A DNA stretch of 49,241 nt from positions 1-49,241 of the forward strand of contig CALIHL010000122.1 of NCBI GenBank assembly GCA_938022935.1, written 5' to 3'. The stretch is from an uncultured Saprospiraceae bacterium. Its GTDB lineage: Bacteria; Bacteroidota; Bacteroidia; Chitinophagales; Saprospiraceae. The notes beneath the pieces were generated by a model that was not told the origin of the DNA, did no database searches, and saw nothing but the letters and a program-made list of their open reading frames with translations. This document shows positions 1 through 10,300 of this stretch, piece by piece (positions within the stretch are counted from its first letter, which is position 1; every line of letters starts with the position of its first letter). The position numbers and the translations under genes are program-made.

Positions 1-1
1 A

Positions 2-223
2 GAATATGTAGACAGATTTGGAACGCCATTATTAGCGAGTCCATCATCTGCAGGAGCTATCCCAACATATGGCAGAGCTGAGTTAGAGTATTATGTTACA
101 GATCTTGATGGCACTGTATTTACCAACTACAGCTTAGATGACAACGGTGTATTTACATACGATGTGTCCTCTGTGCCAGCTGGTAACTGTACATACATCA
201 ATGTAGTATTTGTTGTTAAGTAA
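2..223 (+). CDS. C-terminal fragment of a probable secreted protein
   Basis: This open frame enters from the left edge and stops with TAA at 221-223, leaving 73 residues. The visible part is rich in Tyr, Thr, Val, Asp and Gly (for example YYVTDLDGTVF and the ending NVVFVVK), which suggests a beta-sandwich of an extracellular protein. There is no recognisable T9SS C-terminal domain at its end. The next gene starts 37 bp downstream on the same strand and is also secreted, so the two may be co-transcribed. Family not recognised; the reading frame is well supported, the function is not. Confidence 0.6.
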   Translation, partial: EYVDRFGTPLLASPSSAGAIPTYGRAELEYYVTDLDGTVFTNYSLDDNGVFTYDVSSVPAGNCTYINVVFVVK

Positions 224-260
224 GAAATTATAATTTAAAACTGAGGTATATTACCCGAAG

Positions 261-2741
261 ATGGACAAAAGAGTACAACATATAATCATCCTATTTTCTT
301 TGATTGCTTGGGCATCATGTCTCCAATCACAATCGACCTCTTTTGGAAATACTTTTATACATAACGATGGAGAAAGTGTAATCTTTGGAACCCATGATTT
401 TAATAAAGGAAGCGATGGCGCTTTGCCTGGGATTATTGGAACGCAGCGGACTACTAATAATTCCAAATATGGAATTATAGGCTTCTCGGATGTTTCTCCA
501 GGATGGAAAGGCATAGGTGATGATTCGCATGTAGATGGATACGTTAAGAAGTACGGTGATGATGCGTTTGTCTTTCCTATTGGCGACAATGGTAAGTTTA
601 GACCCATTGCAATCGACGGAGCTAGTGGGACCAGAGCTGCTTACTTTAAAGTGGACCCTGCAAGCGCGATAACCAATACCTTATATGGTGGCGACTATCA
701 GGTACTACCAGTAGGTGGGCCGTTTCCACAAACTTCAAAAACAGACGATATAGTCAGTGTAAGTGATTTAGAATATTGGGATATAGATGGTAGTGTCCCA
801 ACTAAGGTTACCCTGACTTGGGATATATTTAGTGAGATTGAGAGGATCACCAATGATGACTTAGATAGATTGACCATCCTAGGCTGGGATGGTGATAAGT
901 GGAGGGTTATCCCTTCAGAGAAAGACCTTCTGTACCTGAGAGACTCAAGAAGCAGACCTTCTTTCAGTGGTGGTATCAGTAACAAAGTCAGAGGCTCAAT
1001 TACAACTATAGACTCTATTATACCAGACGATTACTTGGTATACACATTTGGCTCATATGCTTCCGGATCTATCGGAGACTTTGTATGGGAAGATCTTAAC
1101 CGAAATGGTATCCAAGAAGTAGGAGAGCCAGGGATAGAGGATGTAGCGATAGAGTTATTTTTGAATGAAAATGATAGTCTTATCATGACTACAGCCTCAG
1201 ATGTAGATGGAAGTTATCGATTCGATGGCGTGCCTCCAGGTATTTATTACCTTCAGTTTACGCCTGCCAGCACATATGCACCGACACTTCCTAATCAGGG
1301 CATCCAAGCCAACAACAGTGATCTGAAGTTCAATAATCAAACACCACCTTTCCAATTAGATATCAATGAGTCACTGTATAATGTCGATGGAGGTTTCTAT
1401 CAGACAGGTTCTATTGGAAACTTCGTTTGGCTTGATAACAACAATGATGGTATCCAAGATAACGCAGAAGGTGGAATGGATGAAGTAAGAGTAGAGCTGT
1501 TAAATGGAGAAGGAGAGATAGTCGCTGCAACAACAACTAATTCAGATGGAAGTTATTCATTTACTAATTTGCCTCCAGGCGAATATATAATCAGCGTTGT
1601 ACCGCCTACAGGTTATGGCATAGGTCCATACAAAGCAACGCTTGATGGAGCATCAGATAGTGATGTCGATCCTGTAAGCGGCCAGTCTGAGACTTTGTTC
1701 TTAATCAGTGGTCAAAACATAGAAAACATTGATGCAGCATTGTCTACAGACTGTGCATATACCGCTGAACTTGATATCACAGCGCCTTTGTGCGGCACAT
1801 CAAATGGCAACATCGAAGTTATAATAGAAGGTGATACAGGACCTTATACTTACGAATGGAGTACAGGAGCAACGACTCCTTATTTGGAAAATGTTGATAC
1901 GGGATCATATACATTGATTATCGCTGATGCAAATAATTGCCTGAGAACCTTCAATATTCCAATTGACTATGAAGAAGACTGTACTATGATTTGTGCTGAA
2001 CTCAATGTCCAAGTCCTTATGGAAGGTACTTACGATTATGATCAGGGTGTTATGAATAAAAGGCTTAATGAACTGGGATATCTTCCAGGCCAAAAGCCAA
2101 CTACTTTCTTAGGGAAGTATACTGAAGCAGGACAGCCATATGATGAAGGTCCGTGGTACATGGGTAGCGAGATGGGTATGACATTTGAGTCACGTTCTAT
2201 CGCAGAGAACAATCTCTACTATCCTGATGATGTAGTAGACTGGGTACTTGTAAGTCTAAGATCTACAGAGTCGATAGAGTATGAAGCATGTACTCGAGCA
2301 GGTATGCTACATCAAGACGGTACGATCTCATTTGATGAGAACGACTGTTGTTTAGTTGATCCAACAAAAGAATACTATGTCGTAATAGAACATAGAAACC
2401 ACTTGATCGTCATGTCGCCGCAAGCGATGCCGGTCATACAGAGAGAGATATCATTTGACTTTAGAGCTAATCAATCATATGTGAGACTTATTGGTTCTGG
2501 ACAAAAAGAGATAGCACCAGGTGTGTTTGCGATGTATGCAGCTAATGGTGATCAGTATACTACAGGGATCTCCTCAACAGACATAAACGTTGGTGATATC
2601 AGCGAATGGTTAAAAGAGAATGGTCAACACAGTAGTTACTACAAGCAAGATTACGATCTAAATGGTGACGCCAATGTCCAAGACAAAGGCCTCTACCTTG
2701 AAAATATTGGGATATTTAGTGATGTGCCTAAGAGCAACTAA
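261..2741 (+). CDS. Secreted multidomain surface protein with SdrD-B-like and SprB-like repeats and a dockerin-like C-terminus
   Basis: The 826-residue product starts with a typical signal peptide (basic MDKR, hydrophobic IIILFSLIAWASC). Residues about 25-265 form a beta-rich region of the type seen at the N-terminus of Bacteroidota surface proteins. Two SdrD-B-like domains follow, each opening with GS-I-G-[DN]-FVW and an acidic N-x-[DN]-G-I-Q segment (about 270-380 and 384-495). A SprB-like repeat follows (about 500-568; ends in DANNC). The end carries DxDxNGDxNxxD at residues 797-808, which fits an EF-hand or dockerin loop, and the protein stops shortly after FSDVPK. There is no CHU_C sorting domain, so how it is exported or anchored is unclear. 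A strong terminator lies just downstream. Probable role: cell-surface adhesin or matrix protein; the substrate is unknown. Confidence 0.8.
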   Translation: MDKRVQHIIILFSLIAWASCLQSQSTSFGNTFIHNDGESVIFGTHDFNKGSDGALPGIIGTQRTTNNSKYGIIGFSDVSPGWKGIGDDSHVDGYVKKYGDDAFVFPIGDNGKFRPIAIDGASGTRAAYFKVDPASAITNTLYGGDYQVLPVGGPFPQTSKTDDIVSVSDLEYWDIDGSVPTKVTLTWDIFSEIERITNDDLDRLTILGWDGDKWRVIPSEKDLLYLRDSRSRPSFSGGISNKVRGSITTIDSIIPDDYLVYTFGSYASGSIGDFVWEDLNRNGIQEVGEPGIEDVAIELFLNENDSLIMTTASDVDGSYRFDGVPPGIYYLQFTPASTYAPTLPNQGIQANNSDLKFNNQTPPFQLDINESLYNVDGGFYQTGSIGNFVWLDNNNDGIQDNAEGGMDEVRVELLNGEGEIVAATTTNSDGSYSFTNLPPGEYIISVVPPTGYGIGPYKATLDGASDSDVDPVSGQSETLFLISGQNIENIDAALSTDCAYTAELDITAPLCGTSNGNIEVIIEGDTGPYTYEWSTGATTPYLENVDTGSYTLIIADANNCLRTFNIPIDYEEDCTMICAELNVQVLMEGTYDYDQGVMNKRLNELGYLPGQKPTTFLGKYTEAGQPYDEGPWYMGSEMGMTFESRSIAENNLYYPDDVVDWVLVSLRSTESIEYEACTRAGMLHQDGTISFDENDCCLVDPTKEYYVVIEHRNHLIVMSPQAMPVIQREISFDFRANQSYVRLIGSGQKEIAPGVFAMYAANGDQYTTGISSTDINVGDISEWLKENGQHSSYYKQDYDLNGDANVQDKGLYLENIGIFSDVPKSN

Positions 2742-2771
2742 CTAAGTACCAGAAGAGTGTTGTTATGCTGT

Positions 2772-2809
2772 AAAAGGGGGGATGTAAGGATACTTACTCC
2801 CTCTTTTTT
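2772..2809 (+). terminator. Rho-independent terminator
   Basis: The AAAAGGGGGGA arm (2772-2782) pairs with TCCCTCTTTT (2798 onward), allowing G-U pairs. Inside it GTAAG (2784-2788) pairs with CTTAC (2793-2797) around a GATA loop, with one bulged T. A run of six T closes the element. It lies 31 bp after the surface-protein stop codon and ends that transcript before the porin gene. Confidence 0.88.
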
Positions 2810-2855
2810 ATACACATAAGCCCATTCGCTCGTTGATCTATCATAACTTCGCATT

Positions 2856-4805
2856 GTGATATTTAGGAAGGATCATTATTATACCTTGAGGGCTGCTCGC
2901 ATTCTGCTTCTCTGCTTGCTGAGTATGGTGTTTTTGGCAGACCAAAGTATTGGGCAGGATAGAGTACCTGATTTCAATAGTGGTCAGTTCAATGGCCAAA
3001 GCCCTCCAGCTATGATCAATCCATCAGACACGATGGAGCGACCAGACTTGATATATACTGCATATGTGTTGAGCGACTTGAGGATTCCGATTTATAATCT
3101 TGACACTTTCGTAAATGATATTCACGTTTTAGAACCTCAATATAAAGCTGACTTTATACTTCCCAATTTGGGATCCGACAACAGTGGGAGCCAAGCCCAA
3201 CCGTGGTATCTGCCAGAAGAAGGAGTAAGGCTCGGTAGTCATCTCTTTGACCAAGTACTCAGCAGCACCGCGTCTCCACATCTTATAGAAGTTAATCGAT
3301 CATTTGCTGAGATCCACGCCATCCGTCAGGGTAGCGGCTTAGGACGGCATCGAGGGGCTTCTAACTTTACTGCTAAGTTCTATAGATCCTTTGCAAGAAA
3401 CATCCTGCTCAATTTTAATTATCACTCTTATAGCGACGACGGTGATAGATCTCTTTTTGGCAACGACCAAGAAGCCCAACTCAATACTCTGAAGCGGCTC
3501 AACCTAAAGATGTCGCAAAAAAGTAAGCATGGCAATCGCATCACTTATATAAACTATGATCGACCAGCCATTAGTCAAAATGTAAATAGAAACTTCTACG
3601 GCACATCAGATGTCATATCCATAGCTCAAAGCGCAAGAACTTTTGAGATTGGTAACAGCATCGTTTTTAAAGACTCTATATCTGCCCCGGAGAGATTTAC
3701 TTTAGATTCCAAACTGTCTTTCGTCTCTAATGGCTTTAATTCTTCGAGTGTCAATCTCTCCACCAATGGCAATGATTTTATATTAATCGACCTCCCGGGC
3801 GATACATTGTCATACATCAACAACACTAGTGAGATTAGACTTTCTAATAAGCTTAAGAAACCCTTTAAAGGAGGTTTATTCAGAGCAGGAGTAGATATCA
3901 ACAATATAAAGCACAGCTTAGGGACAATTGAAAACCAAAACTACTTTGAAAGTATATTGAGCCTTGGCTTTGCTAACGAACTTTCTGAGCGGATTAATTT
4001 TGACATTGATAGTAAGTTAGGCCTCTTGGATGCATCCGGACTTTCAGTTTTAAAAGGTAAGTTAGATTACTTACATACGGAAGATCTAATGTTTCAATTA
4101 GAAGGTGGATATAAAAGCACCGTTCCGTCTTTGTTACATCGTAAGCTTATTGTTAACAACACTGTATACTCTGATGAAGATTGGAATAATCCCAATGGTA
4201 TCTTTCTAAAATTAAGTGGATCTCATAAGCCAACAGCAACAAGTGTGGATTTGTCGTTCCAATCTTTTAAGAATCTATTTGCGATAAGTAATAGAGGGAC
4301 CTTTGAGCAAATCTCTACCTCTGTTAATCGACTCAGTCTTCGAGTAAAACAAGACGTAAAGCTGGGACCTTTTTATACAAGTCATGCAGTTATGCTACAG
4401 AGCATCTCAGATGACAACTTCGCAGTTCCTAAGATCAATTATACTGGCAAAGTCTTTTTACAATTCTACCTATTTAAAAAGAGAATGTTGACTCGATTAG
4501 GTGCTGATACTTATTTTATACCGGCCTTTGACCTTCCTGAGTTCTATGCAGTCACAGGAGAGTTTTATAACAATGGCCAAGCCAGAGGTAACAACGTTGT
4601 TATACTCAATCCATACCTTAAAGGCAAGGTAGGGCCGTTTCACATCTTTGTAAAAGGCATAGATGTGCTTCATCGACTCAGGTCGACAGATCTCCTTGAA
4701 GTCAATGGTGGACAAGTTAGAATCTTTGATTACTCCCTCGTCTCAGCCCTTCCGAGACACGACTTCAAGTTACGGTTTGGTATAAAGTGGACTTTCTTAG
4801 ATTAA
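2856..4805 (+). CDS. Putative outer-membrane porin (Porin_10-like)
   Basis: The product is 649 residues with a signal peptide (about 1-34; hydrophobic ILLLCLLSMVFLA, then SIGQ). The body is rich in alternating aromatic and polar residues with many SNG/NNG turns. It ends in a strand terminating in KWTFLD, as expected for an outer-membrane beta-barrel. Segments around QSARTFEIGN and NRNFYG resemble the Bacteroidota putative porin family. Translation probably starts at GTG 2856: an in-frame TAA lies at 2844-2846, and the first in-frame ATG would remove the signal peptide. It is convergent with fabI with only 12 bp between the stops. Transport specificity cannot be read from the sequence. Confidence 0.72.
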   Translation: MIFRKDHYYTLRAARILLLCLLSMVFLADQSIGQDRVPDFNSGQFNGQSPPAMINPSDTMERPDLIYTAYVLSDLRIPIYNLDTFVNDIHVLEPQYKADFILPNLGSDNSGSQAQPWYLPEEGVRLGSHLFDQVLSSTASPHLIEVNRSFAEIHAIRQGSGLGRHRGASNFTAKFYRSFARNILLNFNYHSYSDDGDRSLFGNDQEAQLNTLKRLNLKMSQKSKHGNRITYINYDRPAISQNVNRNFYGTSDVISIAQSARTFEIGNSIVFKDSISAPERFTLDSKLSFVSNGFNSSSVNLSTNGNDFILIDLPGDTLSYINNTSEIRLSNKLKKPFKGGLFRAGVDINNIKHSLGTIENQNYFESILSLGFANELSERINFDIDSKLGLLDASGLSVLKGKLDYLHTEDLMFQLEGGYKSTVPSLLHRKLIVNNTVYSDEDWNNPNGIFLKLSGSHKPTATSVDLSFQSFKNLFAISNRGTFEQISTSVNRLSLRVKQDVKLGPFYTSHAVMLQSISDDNFAVPKINYTGKVFLQFYLFKKRMLTRLGADTYFIPAFDLPEFYAVTGEFYNNGQARGNNVVILNPYLKGKVGPFHIFVKGIDVLHRLRSTDLLEVNGGQVRIFDYSLVSALPRHDFKLRFGIKWTFLD

Positions 4806-4817
4806 TCCAAGACGGAC

Positions 4818-5615
4818 TTAGAGTAGTGCAGCTGAGTTGATTCCCATGTTGCAGAACCCTCCATCATGAAACAAGTTTTGCATGGTCACCATTCTGGTCA
4901 GATCGCTAAACAACGTGACGCAGTAGTCCGCACAAGATTCTGCATCAGCATTACCAAGTGGGGCCATCTTATCTGCAAAGTCGTAAAACGAATCAAAACC
5001 TTTTACACCACTACCTGCTGTAGTCATGGTTGGAGATTGGGAGATTGTATTGACTCTTACTTTGTTCTTAGCACCATAGTGATAACCGAAGCTACGAGCA
5101 AAGGATTCTAAAAGAGACTTGGACTCAGCCATTTCATTGTATTCTGGAAAAGTCCTTTGTGCTGCCATATAAGTAAGCGCTACTATAGAACCCCAATCAT
5201 TCATCACATCATTTTGATAAGCTACTTGCATCACTTTGTGGAAAGAGATGGCAGAGATGTCAAATGTCTTCTTCATCCATTCATGATTAAGATTAGTGTA
5301 CTCTTTTCCTTTTCTAACATTGAGTGACATGCCAATCGAGTGAAGGATAAAATCAATTTTTCCACCAAGATGTTCCATAGACTTAGTGTACAAGTTCTCT
5401 ATGTCTTCAAGAGATGTTGCATCTGCTGGGATTACAATTGTCCCAAGCTTCTCTGCCAGCTCATTGATCTTTCCAAATCTTAAAGCAACAGGAGCATTGG
5501 TTAGTGTGATTTGCGCTCCATGCTCATGGCACTTCTCAGCAATCGCCCAAGCTATGGATTTCTCATCCAGTGCTCCAAATATGATTCCTCTTTTACCTTC
5601 TAATAATTTTGACAT
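4818..5615 (-). CDS. fabI: Enoyl-[acyl-carrier-protein] reductase (NADH), FabI
   Basis: FabI reduces trans-2-enoyl-ACP in the last step of each type II fatty acid elongation cycle, in the cytoplasm. The 265-residue length is normal. The N-terminal nucleotide-binding segment GIIFGALDEKSIAWAIA matches the modified glycine motif of FabI, and LHSIGMS follows near residue 91. The catalytic Tyr-x6-Lys is present as Y159 and K166, with the additional conserved Y149 (in LTYMAAQ). The SxSPTMTTAGSG substrate loop is also visible. It lies 56 bp downstream of lysS on the same strand, so co-transcription with lysS is possible. FabI is the usual target of triclosan-type inhibitors. No unusual residues noted. 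Confidence 0.95.
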   Translation of the reverse strand: MSKLLEGKRGIIFGALDEKSIAWAIAEKCHEHGAQITLTNAPVALRFGKINELAEKLGTIVIPADATSLEDIENLYTKSMEHLGGKIDFILHSIGMSLNVRKGKEYTNLNHEWMKKTFDISAISFHKVMQVAYQNDVMNDWGSIVALTYMAAQRTFPEYNEMAESKSLLESFARSFGYHYGAKNKVRVNTISQSPTMTTAGSGVKGFDSFYDFADKMAPLGNADAESCADYCVTLFSDLTRMVTMQNLFHDGGFCNMGINSAALL

Positions 5616-5671
5616 CGTTTATTCGATTTGAATTTTCAATTTATAGAGTATTGTCTACTATTTTTTTGTTT

Positions 5672-7204
5672 TTATGCTTCAAGTTTTTCTTCAGTATGTC
5701 CTTCTGGTTTCATCTGAGGAAAGAACAGTACGTCTTGTATGCTATTAGAGTTGGTCATGATCATAGCAAGTCTATCCATACCGATTCCAACACCTGCAGT
5801 TGGAGGCATGCCATACTCTAAAGCTCTTAAGAAGTCTTCATCTAAGACCATAGCTTCATCGTCTCCACGTTTTCCAAGTTCTAATTGAGCTTGAAAGCGT
5901 TCTCGTTGATCGATAGGATCGTTGAGCTCAGAGAAAGCGTTACTGATCTCTTTACCATTGCAGATCGCTTCAAAGCGCTCTACAAGCCCTTCTTTTGTTC
6001 TGTGCTTTTTAGCCAACGGTGACATCTCGATAGGGTAGTCCGTGATGAAAGTCGGCTGTATCAAGTGTGGCTCACACTTTTCACCAAAGATCTCATCTAT
6101 GATTTTCCCTCTTGCCATTGTAGGATCCAAGCTCACTTTCATTTCCTTAGCAGCATCTCTCATCTGTGCCTCATCCATCTCACTGATGTCCACTCCCGTA
6201 AATTCTTCAATCGCACCATACATAGTGTATCTCTTCCATGGCCGCTTGAAGTTGATATCATTGTCTCCAACCTTGACGACTGTCGATCCAGTCACATCTA
6301 CGGCTACTTTCTCGATCATTTCCTCCACCAAGTTCATCATCCACTCGTAGTCTTTATAAGCTACATAAAGCTCTATTTGTGTGAATTCTGGATTGTGAAA
6401 TCTACTCATGCCTTCATTTCTGAAGTCCTTAGAGAACTCATATACTCCGTCAAAGCCTCCCACAACGAGTCTCTTGAGGTATAACTCGTTTGCTATCCTT
6501 AGGTAGAGATCGCGATCATGCGTATTATGATGGGTCTTGAACGGCCTTGCAGCAGCTCCACCGTATATAGGTTGAAGTATCGGAGTTTCAACTTCGATAT
6601 ATCCTTTCTCATTCAAGAATGATCTCATGCTCGTATACATCTTGGATCTCTTGACAAATGTTTCTTTGACACCTGGGTTAACTACCAAGTCAGCGTATCG
6701 CTGTCTATATCTAAACTCAGGATCAGTGACAGCATCATGTACTTTGCCATCTGCATCTGTCTTAACAATTGGCAATGGTTTTAGCGACTTGCTCAGAACA
6801 GTTAATTCTGTAACGTGAAGCGTTGTGTGCCCAGTCTGAGTGGTGAAGGTATGGCCCTTAACACCTATAAAATCACCGATATCAAGCAGCTTCTTGAAGA
6901 CTGTGTTGTACAACGCCTTGTCTTCTCCGGAGCATATCTCGTCGCGATTTACATAGATCTGCATTCTTCCAGCACTATCCTGAAGCTCCGCAAATGATGC
7001 TTTTCCCATGATTCTTTTCATCATGAGCCTTCCTGCTATGGATATTTCCGCGAACTGATCTTTCTTTTCCTCAGTATAGTTATCTAAGATCTCTGCCGAT
7101 GAGTGTGTTATACTATATTCGGAACTTGGATATGGATTAATACCTAAATCAATGATTTTTTGAAGGTTTTCTCGTCTTATAAGCTCTTGTTCGCTTAATG
7201 CCAT
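5672..7204 (-). CDS. lysS: Lysyl-tRNA synthetase, class II
   Basis: LysS charges tRNA-Lys with lysine using ATP. The 510-residue product has an OB-fold anticodon-binding domain (about 55-145) and a class II catalytic core. Motif 2 is clear at residues 257-281 ([18 protein letters not shown]) and motif 3 at 471-482 ([12 protein letters not shown]). The ETPIL and GGAAARPF segments of bacterial LysS are also visible. The ATG start at 7204 is preceded on the minus strand by an exact TAnnTTTG -7 box at 7234-7227, placing transcription start about 16 nt upstream. fabI follows on the same strand. Confidence 0.96.
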   Translation of the reverse strand: MALSEQELIRRENLQKIIDLGINPYPSSEYSITHSSAEILDNYTEEKKDQFAEISIAGRLMMKRIMGKASFAELQDSAGRMQIYVNRDEICSGEDKALYNTVFKKLLDIGDFIGVKGHTFTTQTGHTTLHVTELTVLSKSLKPLPIVKTDADGKVHDAVTDPEFRYRQRYADLVVNPGVKETFVKRSKMYTSMRSFLNEKGYIEVETPILQPIYGGAAARPFKTHHNTHDRDLYLRIANELYLKRLVVGGFDGVYEFSKDFRNEGMSRFHNPEFTQIELYVAYKDYEWMMNLVEEMIEKVAVDVTGSTVVKVGDNDINFKRPWKRYTMYGAIEEFTGVDISEMDEAQMRDAAKEMKVSLDPTMARGKIIDEIFGEKCEPHLIQPTFITDYPIEMSPLAKKHRTKEGLVERFEAICNGKEISNAFSELNDPIDQRERFQAQLELGKRGDDEAMVLDEDFLRALEYGMPPTAGVGIGMDRLAMIMTNSNSIQDVLFFPQMKPEGHTEEKLEA

Positions 7205-7226
7205 ATTTCCTATTTGTTATGATCCG

Positions 7227-7234
7227 CAAAAGTA
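7227..7234 (-). promoter_or_regulatory. Bacteroidota-type -7 box for lysS
   Basis: On the minus strand the octamer reads TACTTTTG, an exact match to the Bacteroidota -7 consensus TAnnTTTG. It is 22 bp upstream of the lysS ATG. No convincing TTTG -33 element is seen at the usual spacing. Confidence 0.6.
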
Positions 7235-7373
7235 GAAGTTTTCTCTTAACCACCATTATCGGGTGACTTAGATAAGTATTTTACCCTACTCAGCTCTTAA
7301 TGTAAAGTAGCTGACATTAGCGACCGCTAGAGCTAAGGGGGGATATATAAGATATCGTGTCTATATAAGTAGC

Positions 7374-10300
7374 ATGATCTTAAAACCGATGAGACAATTA
7401 ATCCTATTAATTGCTGTCTCACTGATATCCTTAACCCCGATATTTAGCCAGACAGTACAGATTGACGCCCTTAACTGGAGCAGTCAGACACCCGGAGCAA
7501 CCTCCGGACTTACCGATAAAGGAAACCCCTGGTTTGCTGATGGCAACGACCAAGACGCAACTGGGACCTTTGGAGTAACCACCAATGTATTTGCATTTGA
7601 AGACACGGAAGGCTCACAGAGCTGTCCTTGTGTTCCTGGTGATCCAAGTCCTTCTTGTGGTAACAATGACAACACTTTAGTTGTAGGACCTATCCCCGTA
7701 ACATCATATTGTGAAGCAACGGTCTCTTTTGATATAATACTCAGAGGGGATCTTAAGTGTGGTACAGCCAATGATCAATCCGCTGCGGATGTAACTGTAG
7801 AGGAATGTCCATCAGACAATGGTGATCAGTGGGCAGGTACTGACGCGCTTGAAGTCAGAATATTGAATACTGAGACTGGTGAAGAAAAAACTACTTTGAT
7901 ATGTGGATCGTTTTCGACTGAGACTTTTTCAATATCAGAAACCTTTAATGTCGGTGGAGATGGCACAGCGATAGTTGTTTTTATAACAGGTGGTACCCAG
8001 TCAGATGGAGGATCATATGACATAGGAACTATTAACTTAGAAGGTCTGCCTAGATCTAACTCATCAGTTAATCTTCAGATAGAAGGTGGCCCAGCAGGCA
8101 ACATAGTCTGTGAAGGCGAAGGAAGTTTTAAATTAATCACAGCGGCTAACCCAAACTCAGATTACTTCTGGGCTTTTCCAGATGGTACAACAACCCAAGG
8201 GAATATAAATAATGGGAATCATAATATAATATTCAACAATATCGATCCTACCTTAAGTGGGACTTATAAAGTAACAGTAGTTGATGATAACAATTGTGAA
8301 CTCTATGATGAGATTGATGTTAGCGTTGTTGCAAGCACAGATGCATCCTGTCAAGGTACTGTAAGGTTTGTTAACCTTTCAGGTATACAGTGTTCTGATG
8401 TAGTGCTTCCTAATCAAGATGACAATGGTATTCTTGGAACATGGACACCAGGCAATGTCCTTCAAGACTATGCAGGACAAACACTTAATTTTACATTTAC
8501 ACCCGACGACGCTAATGTTGCATCAGACAACTTCTTGTTGACAATAGATGATCTTTCACTTTTTCCACTTTTTGGTACTATACCAGATGAGAATCCTGTG
8601 CTATGTAATGCTGCAGGAGTGACATATGACTTTATACAAATGTTCGGACTGAACTATCAAGATTATAGACTTGAAGTGTCAGGTGATTTAGATCTGTTTG
8701 ATTTTATCCCAACAGGTTCATTGGCTTTTGTTGATGCATTTGAAGGTGAATTTAGAAGGATTAGTGTTGAAGGTGAAACACCACGAGAGAATGTTGGTTT
8801 TTCAATCACGGGTTATACAGATTGTGGTGCACCTCCAATTACGAAGAGTTTCTTTGTAGATATAGAGGCTCCAGAAGAACCGATAGTTGTCGATACTACT
8901 TTATGTTCAGGAGATTTTATTCTGTTTGAAGGCATCGAAATATATAGAGATACTGTAATCAGAGGAGAAGATGCTTGTGGCTCAAATTTCAGAGCAACGA
9001 TCAATAGACTAGAACCGCAGATATCGACAAGGTTTTATCCTGGTCGTGGTTTGTCATGTGGTGAAGCATACTATTATTACGATACGATTGTAAATGGGAT
9101 GAATGTCGGATGGATCAAAGGTAATTTGATTGATGGACCACCTTTCGGTACTAACTATGACACGATCTTAACTGAGACTGCATCAGGACTTTATACATTA
9201 CCTATCCCAGCTTCCAATGGTTGCGATAGTATTCAAATGATAAGCCTTAATGTTACGGGAGTAGCCAACATTACGGAGATGGCATTTGACTTATGTTCTA
9301 ACAAGGACTCTGTCGTTGCAGTAGGGAGTGCTACTTTTAGATTTGATAAGGACAACACAGAAATGTATATCCCTACAGGTGGATGTGATTTTATACACAT
9401 TGTAGCTACAATATTAGATGCAGAATCGGATACGATTCCTACATCCGTACATTGTATGGGAGAAGTGGTTCCTTTAGAGATTGCCCCTGGTAGGGTTATG
9501 AATTTTGATGATTCGATGACATATCCATTTACTGTAGACCTTGATGAAGGGAACAATGGCTGTGCAGCTACTGTAACAGTAGATCTTGTTTTTCAAGAAG
9601 TGCCGAGAAGTGAGCTAACTAGACGTTTGTGTCCGGGTGAAACTTTCCAAGTTGGAAATACAACTGTAAGTGGAGCACTAGTGGATGAAGAGATTATAAT
9701 TTTAGGTGGGGCGTCAAATGGATGTGATAGTATAGTGGTTGCTAATGTATCTATGATAGAGCCAACTACTATCCCAGTTAACGATATGATATGTGAAGGC
9801 GAATCTGTAATAGAGCAAGGCGAAACATTTGACATTAATAATCCAAGTGGATTAATTAGAATACCTTCTTCTCTTGGATGTGATAGTTTGATATATGATG
9901 TGCAGATATCTTTCTTTGAAGTACAGGATACAACTATCAATGCAACGATATGCCCAGGTGATGAGATTGAGTTGCCAGAATATGGTTTTACAATTGATCA
10001 AGACAACCTTGAGGCAGATCTTCAAACGACAACAACAGATGGATGTACGCAAAACGTATACATCAGAGCAGAGATAGGCGGAGCAGCAGAAACTACTTTT
10101 TCAAGGACTATCTGTAACGGTGATGCATTTAATTTTGCTGGTATAGATCGTTTAGTTTCTGGTACTTATTCTGAGTTGATCTCACGACCAGATGGATGTG
10201 ACAGTATATCCACCTTAGAACTAACAGTACTTAGACCTATACCTGTTACGGATGGCGGACAAGTGCAAGGATGTACAGGTGTTCCATTGGAGTACCTCAA

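Noticed and set aside
9593-9940. Long opposite-strand frames across the giant repeat gene
   Set aside because: They mirror the repeat codons of a well-supported protein and have no features of their own.
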